This document shows positions 9,369-20,092 of a stretch of 64,000 nt of DNA, piece by piece (the stretch's first letter is position 1; each line of letters opens with the position of its first letter). Both the position numbers and the translations under genes were made by a program. The notes below the pieces were generated by a model. It made no database searches and had not been told where the DNA came from. It saw only the letters and a program-made list of their open reading frames with translations. The stretch is from NCBI GenBank assembly GCA_903904605.1, contig CAIVDC010000021.1, forward strand, positions 1 through 64,000. The letters run 5' to 3'. Source of the DNA: an uncultured Sterolibacterium sp. (lineage in GTDB: Bacteria; Pseudomonadota; Gammaproteobacteria; Burkholderiales; Rhodocyclaceae).

Positions 9369-11911
9369 TGCCGAACCTTTCCGATACCAAACCGTGGTGG
9401 CTGAAGCCTCTTGCACAAGCCAGGTCAGGTCCGGCTGCGGATGCGGCGGGTCTATCCGGCGTCGAGGCCCGTTCGCAACTGGCCAATTCCGGCCCCAACC
9501 TGTTTCACGTTCATCAGGAACGGCCCTTGTGGCTGCAGTTCCTGAGCCGCTTCAAGAACCCCCTGGTCATCCTCCTGCTGGTGGCCAGTGCGATTTCCGC
9601 TCTTACCGGCGAATTGACCAACTTTCTCATCATCTCTGCCATGGTCCTGTCCAGCGTTACGCTGGACTTTGTCCAGGAGCACCGCGCCGGCAAGGCAGCG
9701 GCAAGCCTGCGCCAGTCTGTTTCGGTGCGGGCAACGGTGATTCGCGATGGCAAGCCGCTGGAGATTCCGGTGACCGGGGTGGTGCCCGGTGACGTCGTTG
9801 TGCTTTCGGCCGGAGATATGGTTCCAGCGGACGGCAGAGTGATCGAGGCACACGATTTCTTCGTCAAACAGGCGCTATTGACGGGGGAATCCTACCCGGT
9901 GGAAAAGCGGTCGGGCGAACTCGCCGACACGGCAAGCGATATCCAGGATGCCGCCAACGCCGTGTTCATGGGCACCACCGTCATCAGCGGCAGCGCCAGG
10001 GTCCGGGTCGTCAATACCGGCGCCGGAACCGCGATCGGAGCCATCGCGGACACGCTTACCCGCCAGGCGCCGCCAACCGCCTTCGAGATCGGCACGCAGC
10101 GCTTCGGCATGCTGATCATGCGCCTCACGATCTTGCTGGTGCTGTTCGTGCTGCTCGTGAATGCACTCATGCACAAGCCCTTGCTGGAGTCCTTCATGTT
10201 TGCTCTGGCGCTCGCGGTGGGGCTGACGCCGGAACTGCTGCCGATGGTGGTGTCGGTGACCCTGTCCCGGGGCGCGATGCTCATGGCGAAGAAGCGAGTC
10301 ATCGTGAAACGCCTGGCCTCCATCCAGAACCTGGGATCGATGGACGTCCTGTGCACGGACAAGACCGGCACCCTGACCGAGGCCAAGATAAGACTGGAGC
10401 AACATGTGGACGCGCAAGGCAAGCCGAGCGCACGGGTGCTGGAACTCGCCTATCTCAACAGCTTTTTCGAGACGGGCCTGAAGAGTCCGCTCGACGAGGC
10501 TATTCTCAGCCACGAACACATCGACGTGAGCACCTGGAAGAAGATCGACGAAGTACCTTTCGACTTCGAGCGGCGGCGGGTGTCCGTCCTGCTGGACAAA
10601 GGCAATGGCCGCTTGCTGGTGGTCAAGGGCGCATCCGAAGAGATTGTCGCTCTCTGTACGCACTATGAAGCGCAGGGCAAGGAATCCCGGATTCCGCTCG
10701 ATCAGGACTCCCTGGAAAGGATACACGGGGTGCATGTCGCGCTCGAGAAGGAGGGCTTCCGTGTCCTGGGCATTGCCTGGCGCGAAGTGCCGTCTGACCA
10801 TCCTCATGCCGTCATTGGTGACGAAGCCGGACTCGTGTTCGCGGGCTTTGCGGGCTTCCTCGATCCACCCAAAGAAAGCGCCGGCACCGCTCTTGCCGCG
10901 CTCAAGGAGAGCGGCGTTGCCGTCAAGATTGTCACCGGCGACAGCGAACTGGTGACCCAGCATGTCTGCGCCCAGTTGAACATTCCGGTCACGGGGGTGC
11001 TGACCGGCAAGGAGATCGAGCAGATGGGCGACTCGGCCTTTCGGGCCAGGGTGGAAAAAGTCAATCTGTTTTGCCGGGTCAACCCGTCGCAGAAGAACCG
11101 GGTAATCCTCGCGCTCAAAGCGCGCGGCCATGTCGTCGGCTATCTCGGCGACGGCATCAACGACGCGCCGTCGCTGCACTCGGCGGATGTCGGCCTGTCG
11201 GTCGATTCGGCCGTCGATGTCGCCAAGGAAGCCGCCGACATGATCCTCCTGGATCAGGATCTGCGTGTGCTGCATGAAGGCGTACTGGAGGGCCGCCGCA
11301 CCTTTGGCAATATCATGAAGTACATCATGATGGGAACCAGCTCCAACTTCGGCAACATGTTCAGCATGGCAGGGGCGGCGCTGTTCCTGCCTTTCCTGCC
11401 GATGCTGCCGACCCAGATCCTGCTCAACAATATTCTCTACGACATTTCCGAAGTGCCGATTCCGCTGGACCAGGTGGACCCGGAGGAACTGCGCCAGCCT
11501 CGGGTCCTGGACATGAAGCTGATACGAAATTTCATGCTCGTGATCGGCCCGATCAGTTCGGTGTTCGACTTCCTGACCTTCTACGTCATGTTGAACGTCC
11601 TGCAGGCGAACGAGAAGCTGTTTCAGACCGGCTGGTTCGTCGAATCGCTATGCACCCAGGTGCTGGTGATCTTCCTCATCCGCACGCGCGGCAATCCATT
11701 CAGGAGCCGCCCGCATCCGCTTCTGGCGGCGACCTCCCTGGCGGTGGCCACGCTCGGCGCGGTGCTGCCGTTCACCCCCGTGGGGACATACTTCGGCTTC
11801 TTCCCGCCGCCTGCCGGCTTCTATCTCATCCTGTCAGCCATGGTGGTGGTTTATCTATTGGCGGTCGAACTCGCCAAGAAGGGCTTCTACCGTTGGTACA
11901 GAAGCGCCTGA
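9368..11911 (+). CDS. mgtA: Magnesium-translocating P-type ATPase
   Basis: This 847-residue P3B-type ATPase of the inner membrane resembles MgtA/MgtB, which import Mg2+ at the cost of ATP. It has a cation ATPase N-terminal domain, an actuator with LLTGESYPVEK, the phosphorylation motif CTDKTGTLT (about residue 326), a nucleotide domain with VVKGA, and the hinge GDGINDAPSL. The C-terminus carries about six membrane segments, including NNILYDISEVPIPLDQVDPE, which is characteristic of Mg2+ ATPases. It is slightly shorter than enterobacterial MgtA. No mgtL-like leader is visible because the gene is fused in expression to the Mut7-C gene before it. Confidence 0.88.
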   Translation: MPNLSDTKPWWLKPLAQARSGPAADAAGLSGVEARSQLANSGPNLFHVHQERPLWLQFLSRFKNPLVILLLVASAISALTGELTNFLIISAMVLSSVTLDFVQEHRAGKAAASLRQSVSVRATVIRDGKPLEIPVTGVVPGDVVVLSAGDMVPADGRVIEAHDFFVKQALLTGESYPVEKRSGELADTASDIQDAANAVFMGTTVISGSARVRVVNTGAGTAIGAIADTLTRQAPPTAFEIGTQRFGMLIMRLTILLVLFVLLVNALMHKPLLESFMFALALAVGLTPELLPMVVSVTLSRGAMLMAKKRVIVKRLASIQNLGSMDVLCTDKTGTLTEAKIRLEQHVDAQGKPSARVLELAYLNSFFETGLKSPLDEAILSHEHIDVSTWKKIDEVPFDFERRRVSVLLDKGNGRLLVVKGASEEIVALCTHYEAQGKESRIPLDQDSLERIHGVHVALEKEGFRVLGIAWREVPSDHPHAVIGDEAGLVFAGFAGFLDPPKESAGTALAALKESGVAVKIVTGDSELVTQHVCAQLNIPVTGVLTGKEIEQMGDSAFRARVEKVNLFCRVNPSQKNRVILALKARGHVVGYLGDGINDAPSLHSADVGLSVDSAVDVAKEAADMILLDQDLRVLHEGVLEGRRTFGNIMKYIMMGTSSNFGNMFSMAGAALFLPFLPMLPTQILLNNILYDISEVPIPLDQVDPEELRQPRVLDMKLIRNFMLVIGPISSVFDFLTFYVMLNVLQANEKLFQTGWFVESLCTQVLVIFLIRTRGNPFRSRPHPLLAATSLAVATLGAVLPFTPVGTYFGFFPPPAGFYLILSAMVVVYLLAVELAKKGFYRWYRSA

Positions 11912-12593
11912 AGAACCGCCGTCAGCGCACCCTACGTTCGCGAGCGCACTGAAAGATCGCTTGCGACGGCGAATGGTTCCATCGAGTCGGTTCACGCCCG
12001 GCGAAGCGCCGAACGCGCTTGCGCTCGGGTGATCCGTAGCGTGAAATCTGCGATAGGAAGGCAGTCTGGAGGAGATTTGGCAAGTGTCTGGAACGAGCGA
12101 AGCCGGCCAGCGGGATTTGCTGCACACCCCCGCTGATGTCAATCGGCCTGATCCTGGTGCTGACATTTTTGCTGATGGTATCGTTGGCGATCAACTCCGC
12201 TCTGGCGGCATTCGGCATCGTCGCTGCGAAACTGCCTGAAGGTTTTTGTCCGCCAGGGCAGGGCCATCACACTATCCCTGAGCAGATATGGGTGCGCAGT
12301 CAGGCGGCCCACTGGACAATATAGGCGTGGCCATAAGGGCTCACACGGATTTACGGAATAATGCATTGCGGATAGGCTATTCACATATTCAGAAGCGACT
12401 TCAGAAGATGAACGGACCAAACTATTATTTCAGCCGATCCGGTCGCAGCGTTCGGTGCACACGATCGAGACAGAAAAGGACGCGGCCGGAAAGGGATGCA
12501 TTCCCGCTTGCCTCTGCGCCCTATTCTGCGCCGGTTCTGGAACAGGGAGTCCCGCAGCTAACTTGCCATGAAGGAATTTGACCGAGGTCTATC
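11912..12593. other. 680-bp sparse intergenic region
   Basis: The region lies between the Mg2+ ATPase and the DUF2934 gene. The only candidate is a 62-codon ORF (12136-12324, plus). It begins MSIGLILVLTFLLMVSLAI, one hydrophobic segment reminiscent of small DUF3309-type membrane peptides, then loses that character, so it may be a decayed copy. I found no convincing promoter or terminator. Confidence 0.4.
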
Positions 12594-13040
12594 ATGAGTC
12601 CAGAGCCCGCCAAGAACCAGCAGGAAATGATCGCAGTAGCAGCCTACTATCGCGCCGAACGCAGAGGCTTCCAGGAAGGCGACCCGGTTGCCGACTGGCT
12701 CGAGGCAGAAGTGGAAATTGATCAGATGTTTCCGGTGGAGCCAGGCCAAGGGATGAGCGCGAAGCAATCCTTGCAGCAGAAACTTGAAGCGCAGCTCGAG
12801 GAGTGGGATGAGAAGCTCAAGGAAGTGAAGAGCAAGACCAAGGAATCGACGGCCAAGACGCGCGCCGAAGTGGAGAAGCAGCTCCATTCGGTTGCCGCCA
12901 AGCGCGCCGTGGCTGAAGAAAAGTTGGCGGAATTGCGCAAGCGGTCCGAATACGCCTGGGAAGACCTCCGGGATGGTACGGTAAAGGCATGGGGCGATAT
13001 GAAAGAGGCGCTCGACCATGTCGTCGCCCGGTTCAGATGA
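12594..13040 (+). CDS. DUF2934 domain coiled-coil protein
   Basis: In this 148-residue soluble, charged protein, residues about 10-42 (IAVAAYYRAERRGFQEGDPV ... DWLEAE) are a DUF2934 motif. This short helical element occurs in many stress-island proteins and has unknown function. Residues about 58-148 are a continuous Lys/Glu/Ala-rich helix with heptad character (coiled coil) ending in a tryptophan-bearing segment (EYAWEDLRDGTVKAWGDM). The start at 12594 follows GAGG at a suitable distance. It precedes hsp20 and groES, so a role in protein or envelope protection is plausible but not shown. Confidence 0.7.
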   Translation: MSPEPAKNQQEMIAVAAYYRAERRGFQEGDPVADWLEAEVEIDQMFPVEPGQGMSAKQSLQQKLEAQLEEWDEKLKEVKSKTKESTAKTRAEVEKQLHSVAAKRAVAEEKLAELRKRSEYAWEDLRDGTVKAWGDMKEALDHVVARFR

Positions 13041-13192
13041 TGACAAGGCAGTCTTTCTGATTCAGACCATCCAGGACGAAGATTTCGAAAATGCAAGCGC
13101 TGCTTGATCGGTGCATCCGGGAGGCGCAACGATGAGGTTTTACCCACTGCAGTTTTAACGCTTCAACCGTTCCCAACCAAGGAGAAACTACC

Positions 13193-13639
13193 ATGGCAAA
13201 CATCACCCGTTTCGATCCGTTCAACGAACTCGCGCGCCTTGACCCGTTCGGAAATATGGACGACTTGTTCAAGGGCTTTACGCTCAGGCCTGTCTTCCGC
13301 GGGCTGGAAGCGGAACCGCAAATCAAGGTGGACGTATCGGAAGAGGACAAGTCCTATCTGGTCAAGGCGGAAATTCCCGGCGTGAAGAAGGAGGATATCC
13401 ACGTTTCCATCGACGGCAACCAGGTCTCCATCAGCGCAGAAATCAAGAAGGAAAAGGAAGAGAAGGAAGGCAAGCGGGTGATCCGCAGCGAGCGTTATTA
13501 CGGCAAGGTGTACCGCAGCTTCAGCCTTGACCAGGAGGTCGACCAGGGCGGTGCCCAGGCCAAGTACAGCGACGGCGTACTTGAGGTGAAACTGCCGAAG
13601 AAGCCAGGGTCCGCTGCAAAGCAACTCACTGTTTCATAA
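13193..13639 (+). CDS. Hsp20/alpha-crystallin small heat shock protein
   Basis: This 148-residue small chaperone begins with the usual short N-terminal arm (MANITRFDPFNELARLDPF). The alpha-crystallin domain runs from about residue 42 to 140 (IKVDVSEEDKSYLVKAEIPG) and contains the typical GVLEVKLPKK strand near its end. It should hold unfolding proteins for DnaK. A strong ribosome binding site (AAGGAGA) precedes the ATG. A degraded copy of its 5' end lies at 22912. groES follows 60 bp later, and I expect cotranscription. Confidence 0.93.
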   Translation: MANITRFDPFNELARLDPFGNMDDLFKGFTLRPVFRGLEAEPQIKVDVSEEDKSYLVKAEIPGVKKEDIHVSIDGNQVSISAEIKKEKEEKEGKRVIRSERYYGKVYRSFSLDQEVDQGGAQAKYSDGVLEVKLPKKPGSAAKQLTVS

Positions 13640-13698
13640 GCGGCAGTCCAGCCGTCCGCGGTGCCTGGAGCGGCAAATTCCATTGAGGAGCAAGGACC

Positions 13699-13989
13699 AT
13701 GAACATCCGTCCGCTGCATGACCGCGTCTTGGTGAAGCGCCTGGAAGGCGAACAGCAGACCGCTTCAGGCATCGTCATTCCGGATAGCGCGACGGAAAAG
13801 CCCGACCAGGGCAAAGTCATCGCCGTCGGCACAGGCAGAATCCTGGAAGACGGAAAGGTACAGAGCCTCGATATCAAGGTCGGGGAAACAGTGCTCTTCG
13901 GCAAGTATTCCGGCCAGTCCGTCAAAGTCAATGACGAGGAGTTTGTCGTGATGCGGGAAGACGACATCCTGGCCGTTCTGGAGGTATGA
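13699..13989 (+). CDS. groES: Co-chaperonin GroES
   Basis: This 96-residue 10-kDa chaperonin begins [16 protein letters not shown], contains the mobile loop ([20 protein letters not shown]) and ends with DDILAVLEV. It forms the heptameric cap of GroEL. No groEL gene follows in the window, so this is a stand-alone, probably second, groES placed with hsp20. A GAGGAGCAAGG ribosome binding region precedes the ATG. Confidence 0.95.
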   Translation: MNIRPLHDRVLVKRLEGEQQTASGIVIPDSATEKPDQGKVIAVGTGRILEDGKVQSLDIKVGETVLFGKYSGQSVKVNDEEFVVMREDDILAVLEV

Positions 13990-14146
13990 GGAGAGCGCCA
14001 GGGCGGCAAAGCAGATTCTGAATCGTGACGCTGCCACCCTACGATCGTCGCGAGCGTGATCCCCGCCATGGGCTGCGCGATCGGCGGTTCATCGGCAACA
14101 GACCGGCGAGCCGACAAGGCCTGACCTGAAGCAAGAAAGAATAGTC

Positions 14147-15912
<1,766 letters not shown>

Positions 15913-15913
<1 letters not shown>

Positions 15914-16986
15914 TGAGCATCGACCATCCGGCCCCGCCGCCGCCCTCAGGCCCGGTTCCCTATGACAAGCCATTGGCGCTGGCACTGCTCGCCGACATGC
16001 TGCGCATCCGCCGCCTCGAGGAGAAGGCGGCGGAACTCTATGGCGCCGGCAAGATCCGCGGCTTCCTCCACCTCTACATCGGCGAAGAGGCGGTCGGTGT
16101 GGGCGTGCTTCACGCCCTCCAGCCGGAGGACAACATCGTCGCCACGTACCGTGAGCACGCCCACGCGCTGGTGCGCGGCATGGATATGGGCGTGCTGATG
16201 GCCGAAATGTTCGGCAAGCGCGAGGGCTGCGCACGCGGCCGCGGTGGTTCCATGCATCTGTTCGACCGGACGACCCGGCTCTTCGGCGGCAACGCCATCG
16301 TCGGCGGCGGTCTGCCGCTGGCCGTGGGCCTCGCGCTCGCTGCCAAGATGTCGTCCGAAGGGTCTCTCCCTCAAGGCAATTTGCTTAGCGGCGCCGTCGG
16401 AGGGGCAGTCAAACAGCGCATCACCGCCTGCTTCTTCGGAGACGGCGCCGTGGCCGAAGGCGCTTTCCATGAGGCGATGAACCTGGCCGCCCTGTGGCAG
16501 CTGCCCGTGCTTTTCTGCTGCGAGAACAATCTCTATGCCATGGGCACCGCCCTGGAGCGTTACGAGTCGCAGACCGACCTCTGCGTAAAGGCGGCTTCCT
16601 ACAACATGCCGGCGCGGTCAGTGGATGGCATGGACGTCGTCGCCGTACACCGGGCGGCCGAGGATGCGGCGGCGGAAGTGCGCAGCGGCGCGGGGCCGCT
16701 CTTCCTGGAACTGCGTACCTACCGCTTCCGCGCACACTCGATGTTCGACGCCGAGCTTTACCGTGAGAAGGCGGAGATCGATGAGTGGAAAAGCTGCGGC
16801 CCCATTCATACCTACAGCGGGCGCCTGAAGGCCGAGGGCAAGCTGACCGAAGAGGAGTTCCTTGCCCTCGACGCCGCTGCTGGTGCGGAGGTGGCCAGGG
16901 CAGTGGATTTTGCCGAGGCAGGCACCTGGGAACCCGTAGCAGACCTGCTCAAGGACGTGCATACGGCCGTCGGAGCCGCACCATGA
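15913..16986 (+). CDS. pdhA: Pyruvate/2-oxoacid dehydrogenase E1 alpha
   Basis: This 357-residue thiamine-diphosphate E1 component catalyses oxidative decarboxylation of pyruvate or a related 2-oxoacid together with the beta subunit. The ThDP motif [20 protein letters not shown] ... ENN lies at about residues 176-207. The phosphorylation-loop region ([16 protein letters not shown]) and the early [13 protein letters not shown] segment are typical of PdhA/AcoA proteins. The E1 beta gene overlaps its end (ATGA). AcoA-type acetoin dehydrogenase remains an alternative, but no acetoin genes are nearby. Confidence 0.87.
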
Positions 16987-17957
16987 GCCGCCACCTGAAT
17001 TACCGCGAAGCCCTGCGCGAGGCCTTGCGCGAGGCACTCACGGTCGATCCGCGCGTCTTTCTGATGGGCGAGGACGTCGGCCGCTATGGCGGTACCTACG
17101 CCGTTACCAAGGGCCTTCTCGACGAGTTCGGCCCGGAGCGCGTCCGCGATACGCCGCTCTCCGAACTCGGCTTCACGGGGGCAGGCATAGGTGCAGCGCT
17201 GGGCGGACTGCGCCCCGTCGTCGAGGTGATGACCGTGAACTTCAGCCTGCTGGCACTCGACCAGATCGTCAATACCGCTGCGCTGTACCACTATATGTCG
17301 GGCGGCCAGTTCTCGGTGCCTTTGGTGATCCGCATGGCGACCGGCGCCGGGCGACAGGTGGGGGCGCAGCACTCGCACAGTTTCGAAGGCTGGTACGCCG
17401 GGTTGCCCGGCATCAAGGTGCTGGCGCCGGCCACTATCGAGGACGCCCGCCACATGCTGGCGCCGGCGCTAGCGGACCCCGATCCGGTGCTGATCTTCGA
17501 GCATACGGTGCTCTACAATCTCGAGGGCGAACTGGCGGACGACTGCACCGTCGACATTTGTTCCGCCAAGGTCCGACGCCCGGGCGGGGACGCCTCCATC
17601 ATCACCTACGGCGGCTCGCTGCAAAAATCCCTGCAGGCCGCGGAAATACTTGCCGGAGAGGGTATCTCGGCCGAGGTCGTCGACCTGCGCGTACTGCGGC
17701 CGCTAGACGACGCCACGATCATGGCGTCGGTCGCCAAGTGCCGCCGTGCGGTCGTTGTCGACGAGGGATGGCGCAGCGTCAGCATCGCCGCCGAGGTGAT
17801 GGCGCGCATCGTCGAGCAGGTCTTCTATGAACTCGATGCGCCTGTGTCTCGGGTGTGCACAGAGGAGGTGCCGATGCCCTATGCCAGGCACATGGAGGAT
17901 GCGGCGCTGCCGCAGGCGGGGAAGATCGTCGCCGCCGTGAAGGGATTGTTCGCATGA
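16983..17957 (+). CDS. pdhB: Pyruvate/2-oxoacid dehydrogenase E1 beta
   Basis: This 324-residue protein begins [15 protein letters not shown] and contains [20 protein letters not shown], the E1 beta signature, and a transketolase C-terminal domain ([13 protein letters not shown]). It forms the heterotetrameric E1 with PdhA. I chose the ATG at 16983, which overlaps the pdhA stop (ATGA). Longer upstream readings are out of place because they run inside pdhA. The E2 gene overlaps its stop by another ATGA. Confidence 0.88.
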   Translation: MSRHLNYREALREALREALTVDPRVFLMGEDVGRYGGTYAVTKGLLDEFGPERVRDTPLSELGFTGAGIGAALGGLRPVVEVMTVNFSLLALDQIVNTAALYHYMSGGQFSVPLVIRMATGAGRQVGAQHSHSFEGWYAGLPGIKVLAPATIEDARHMLAPALADPDPVLIFEHTVLYNLEGELADDCTVDICSAKVRRPGGDASIITYGGSLQKSLQAAEILAGEGISAEVVDLRVLRPLDDATIMASVAKCRRAVVVDEGWRSVSIAAEVMARIVEQVFYELDAPVSRVCTEEVPMPYARHMEDAALPQAGKIVAAVKGLFA

Positions 17958-19108
17958 TCGAATTCAAGCTGCCTTCACTGGGCGCGGACATGGACGATGG
18001 CAGGCTCCTCGAATGGAAGGTGCAGCCCGGCGATGTGGTGAAGAAAGGGCAGGTGGTCGCCATCGTCGACACCAGCAAGACGGCGGTGGATGTGGAGAGC
18101 TGGCAGGAGGGGACGGTGGCCGAACTGATCGTGGTACCGGGCGAGAAGATCCCGGTGGGCACGGTGCTGGCGACCTTCCTCGAGCCGGGGGAGAAGCCCG
18201 GGACCGCGCGGCCCGCGCCCAGGCCGGCGGGGCTCCCGACGCTCGCGGCGCCGGCTGGAACTCCCTCGCCTGGAACGCGCCGCATGGTATCGCCGGCGGC
18301 GCGCAAGCATGCGCAGGAAAAGGGGCTGGACATCGCCACCATCGCCGGCACCGGTCCCCGCGGTGCGGTGACGCTGGAGGATGTCGAGCGTCAGGCTGCG
18401 ATCAAGCCGAGCGGGCCGGCCGGCGTACCCGTCGGCAAGAATGCCGAGATGCGCAGGGCCATCGCCGCCGCGATGGCGCGCTCGAAGCGCGAGATCCCGC
18501 ACTACTACGTTGCCGAATCCATCCCCATGGGCGCGGCGCTGGCGTGGCTCACGCAGGAGAACGCGCGCCGCCCCATGGGCGAACGCCTGTTGCCGGCGGC
18601 GCTGCTGCTCAAAGCCGTGGCGCTGGCGCTGCAGCGCTTCCCCGAACTCAACGGCTTCTTCCGCGACGGGGCATTCCAGGCGGCAGCCAAGGTGCATCTC
18701 GGCGTGGCGATATCGATGCGCGCCGGCGGCCTCATCGCGCCGGCGCTGCTCGCTGCCGAGAGCAAGCCCTTGACGCAGTTGATGCAGGAATTGACCGACC
18801 TGGTGAAGCGCTGCCGCGCCGGTTCGCTGAAGAGTTCGGAAATTTCCGAACCGACGATCACCGTCACCAACCTGGGTGACCAGGGCTCCGAATCCGTGTT
18901 CGGCGTCATCTACCCGCCCCAGGTGGCGCTGGTGGGATTCGGTCGCATCGCGGATCGGCCCTGGGCGGAAAATGGCGGACTGAAGCTGATGCCCGCCGTG
19001 ACTGCCAGCCTGTCGGCCGACCACCGCGTCTCCGACGGCCACCGCGGCGCGCTCTTTCTGATCGAGGTGCGCGAACTGCTGCAACGCCCCGAGGAGTTTG
19101 ATAAATGA
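17954..19108 (+). CDS. pdhC: Dihydrolipoamide acyltransferase E2
   Basis: This 384-residue E2 core has an N-terminal lipoyl domain with the modified lysine in [11 protein letters not shown] (about residue 42). A Pro/Ala linker follows, then an E3/E1-binding domain ([20 protein letters not shown], about residues 115-140). The C-terminal catalytic domain ends in the active-site HRVSDG (about residue 358). It has a single lipoyl domain, as in short E2 types. No lipoamide dehydrogenase (E3) gene lies in the window, so E3 must be supplied elsewhere. The acyl carrier protein gene overlaps its stop codon. Confidence 0.87.
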   Translation: MIEFKLPSLGADMDDGRLLEWKVQPGDVVKKGQVVAIVDTSKTAVDVESWQEGTVAELIVVPGEKIPVGTVLATFLEPGEKPGTARPAPRPAGLPTLAAPAGTPSPGTRRMVSPAARKHAQEKGLDIATIAGTGPRGAVTLEDVERQAAIKPSGPAGVPVGKNAEMRRAIAAAMARSKREIPHYYVAESIPMGAALAWLTQENARRPMGERLLPAALLLKAVALALQRFPELNGFFRDGAFQAAAKVHLGVAISMRAGGLIAPALLAAESKPLTQLMQELTDLVKRCRAGSLKSSEISEPTITVTNLGDQGSESVFGVIYPPQVALVGFGRIADRPWAENGGLKLMPAVTASLSADHRVSDGHRGALFLIEVRELLQRPEEFDK

Positions 19109-19350
19109 ACGATGCCGAAATCCGCGCCGTTGCGCTGGCGACCTTGAAGTCCATCGCGCCAGAAATAGAAGAAGACGAACTGCGCGGCGACCATCCGCTG
19201 CGCCGGCAGGTCGACCTCGACTCCATGGACTGGCTCAATTTCCTGCTCGGCCTGCACGACAAGCTCAAGGTCGAGATTCCCGAAGCCGACTACGCCAAGC
19301 TGGTGACGCTGGACGAGGTGGTCGCCTATCTCGCCGCCAAGTCGCCCTAG
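19105..19350 (+). CDS. Acyl carrier protein
   Basis: This 81-residue four-helix carrier protein has the phosphopantetheine serine at residue 40 in VDLDSMDWLNFL (the usual DSL becomes DSM). It is coupled to the E2 gene by an ATGA overlap and ends the acsA-pdhABC operon. An ACP downstream of a 2-oxoacid dehydrogenase is unusual. It could carry the acyl group released by E2, serve lipoic acid supply (octanoyl-ACP), or work with the AcsA-like ligase. No ketosynthase is nearby. Confidence 0.85.
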   Translation: MNDAEIRAVALATLKSIAPEIEEDELRGDHPLRRQVDLDSMDWLNFLLGLHDKLKVEIPEADYAKLVTLDEVVAYLAAKSP

Positions 19351-19831
19351 GGCCCAGCTCGGGCACTTTCAGAAAGTCCTGCTCCAGGCAAGAGTCAGCG
19401 CTTCTTCAAATCATCCATCCATCCCGCCGCTATGCCGCATTCCCCTCACCAGCCCTTCTGCCCACATTGGCCACGGCAATGCCGAGGCACTTCCACGCGC
19501 CTTGGAGAATCTCAGATTGACCGAGCTGGGAAAAGCCGATTTTGGCATTGCTCCGAAAAACTCCGGCAGCGCACTCAAGACACGCCTGTTGGTGGCGCAG
19601 CGACCGCAGGACGCCGCGCTCGCCCAACACCATCCCGGCGGGCGTTCGCGCAAAGGGCAAAACATCGCAGGCGCGGGCCGTCTCTGGCAAGGCCGCCGTG
19701 CCATTTTTCAGCAGCAACGGCTCCGAGTTCGTCGGGCTGTTCGCCGGTCGGGTTGCCGGAGGCGCGGTTCTTGACAAGGTGTCGAGCGGCGCTGATAGCA
19801 ACCTTGAGCAAGCAATGAGGGAGCGTCGCTC
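19351..19831. other. 480-bp intergenic region without a recognised gene
   Basis: Several frames stay open because of high GC, but none gives a recognisable domain or a good ribosome binding site. A perfect 10-bp palindrome (19344-19353) covers the ACP stop codon and lacks a T run, so it is not a clear terminator. The DNA may be a gene relic. Confidence 0.45.
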
Positions 19832-20092
19832 ATGAAGCTGAACATCAAGGCGTTTGCGCTGACCTGCGGTTTGGTGTGGGGTTTTGGCTTGTTCGCGCTG
19901 ACCTGGTGGATCATCGCCTTCGACGGCGCGAGCGGCGAGCCAACGCTGATCGGACAACTCTATCGCGGCTACACGATCAGCCCGGCGGGCAGCCTCATTG
20001 GCTTGTTATGGGCGTTTTGCGACGGCTGGGTCGGCGGGCTGGTGTTCGCCTGGCTGTACAACTTCATTGTCGGGCACCGCGGGAGGCCATGA
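19832..20092 (+). CDS. Small holin-like membrane protein
   Basis: This 86-residue protein has two membrane segments (about residues 7-28 and 52-80). The N-terminus is MKLNIKAFALTCGLVWGF and the second segment is rich in Gly and Trp (LLWAFCDGWVGGLVFAWLYN). Proteins of this type are often labelled bacteriophage holin, although they occur outside phages in stress islands. It overlaps the proton ATPase gene by ATGA, so it may be an accessory subunit or regulator of that pump rather than a lysis protein. A GAGG-like ribosome binding site lies upstream. Confidence 0.7.
   Translation: MKLNIKAFALTCGLVWGFGLFALTWWIIAFDGASGEPTLIGQLYRGYTISPAGSLIGLLWAFCDGWVGGLVFAWLYNFIVGHRGRP

Noticed and set aside
12578-12591. 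TTGAC-N4-GTCTA, an FNR-like half match before the DUF2934 gene
   Set aside because: The second half is imperfect and the site ends two bases before the start codon, so it cannot act from -41.5.
19344-19353. Perfect palindrome GCCCTAGGGC at the ACP stop, considered as terminator
   Set aside because: The stem is only five pairs with no loop and there is no T tract after it.
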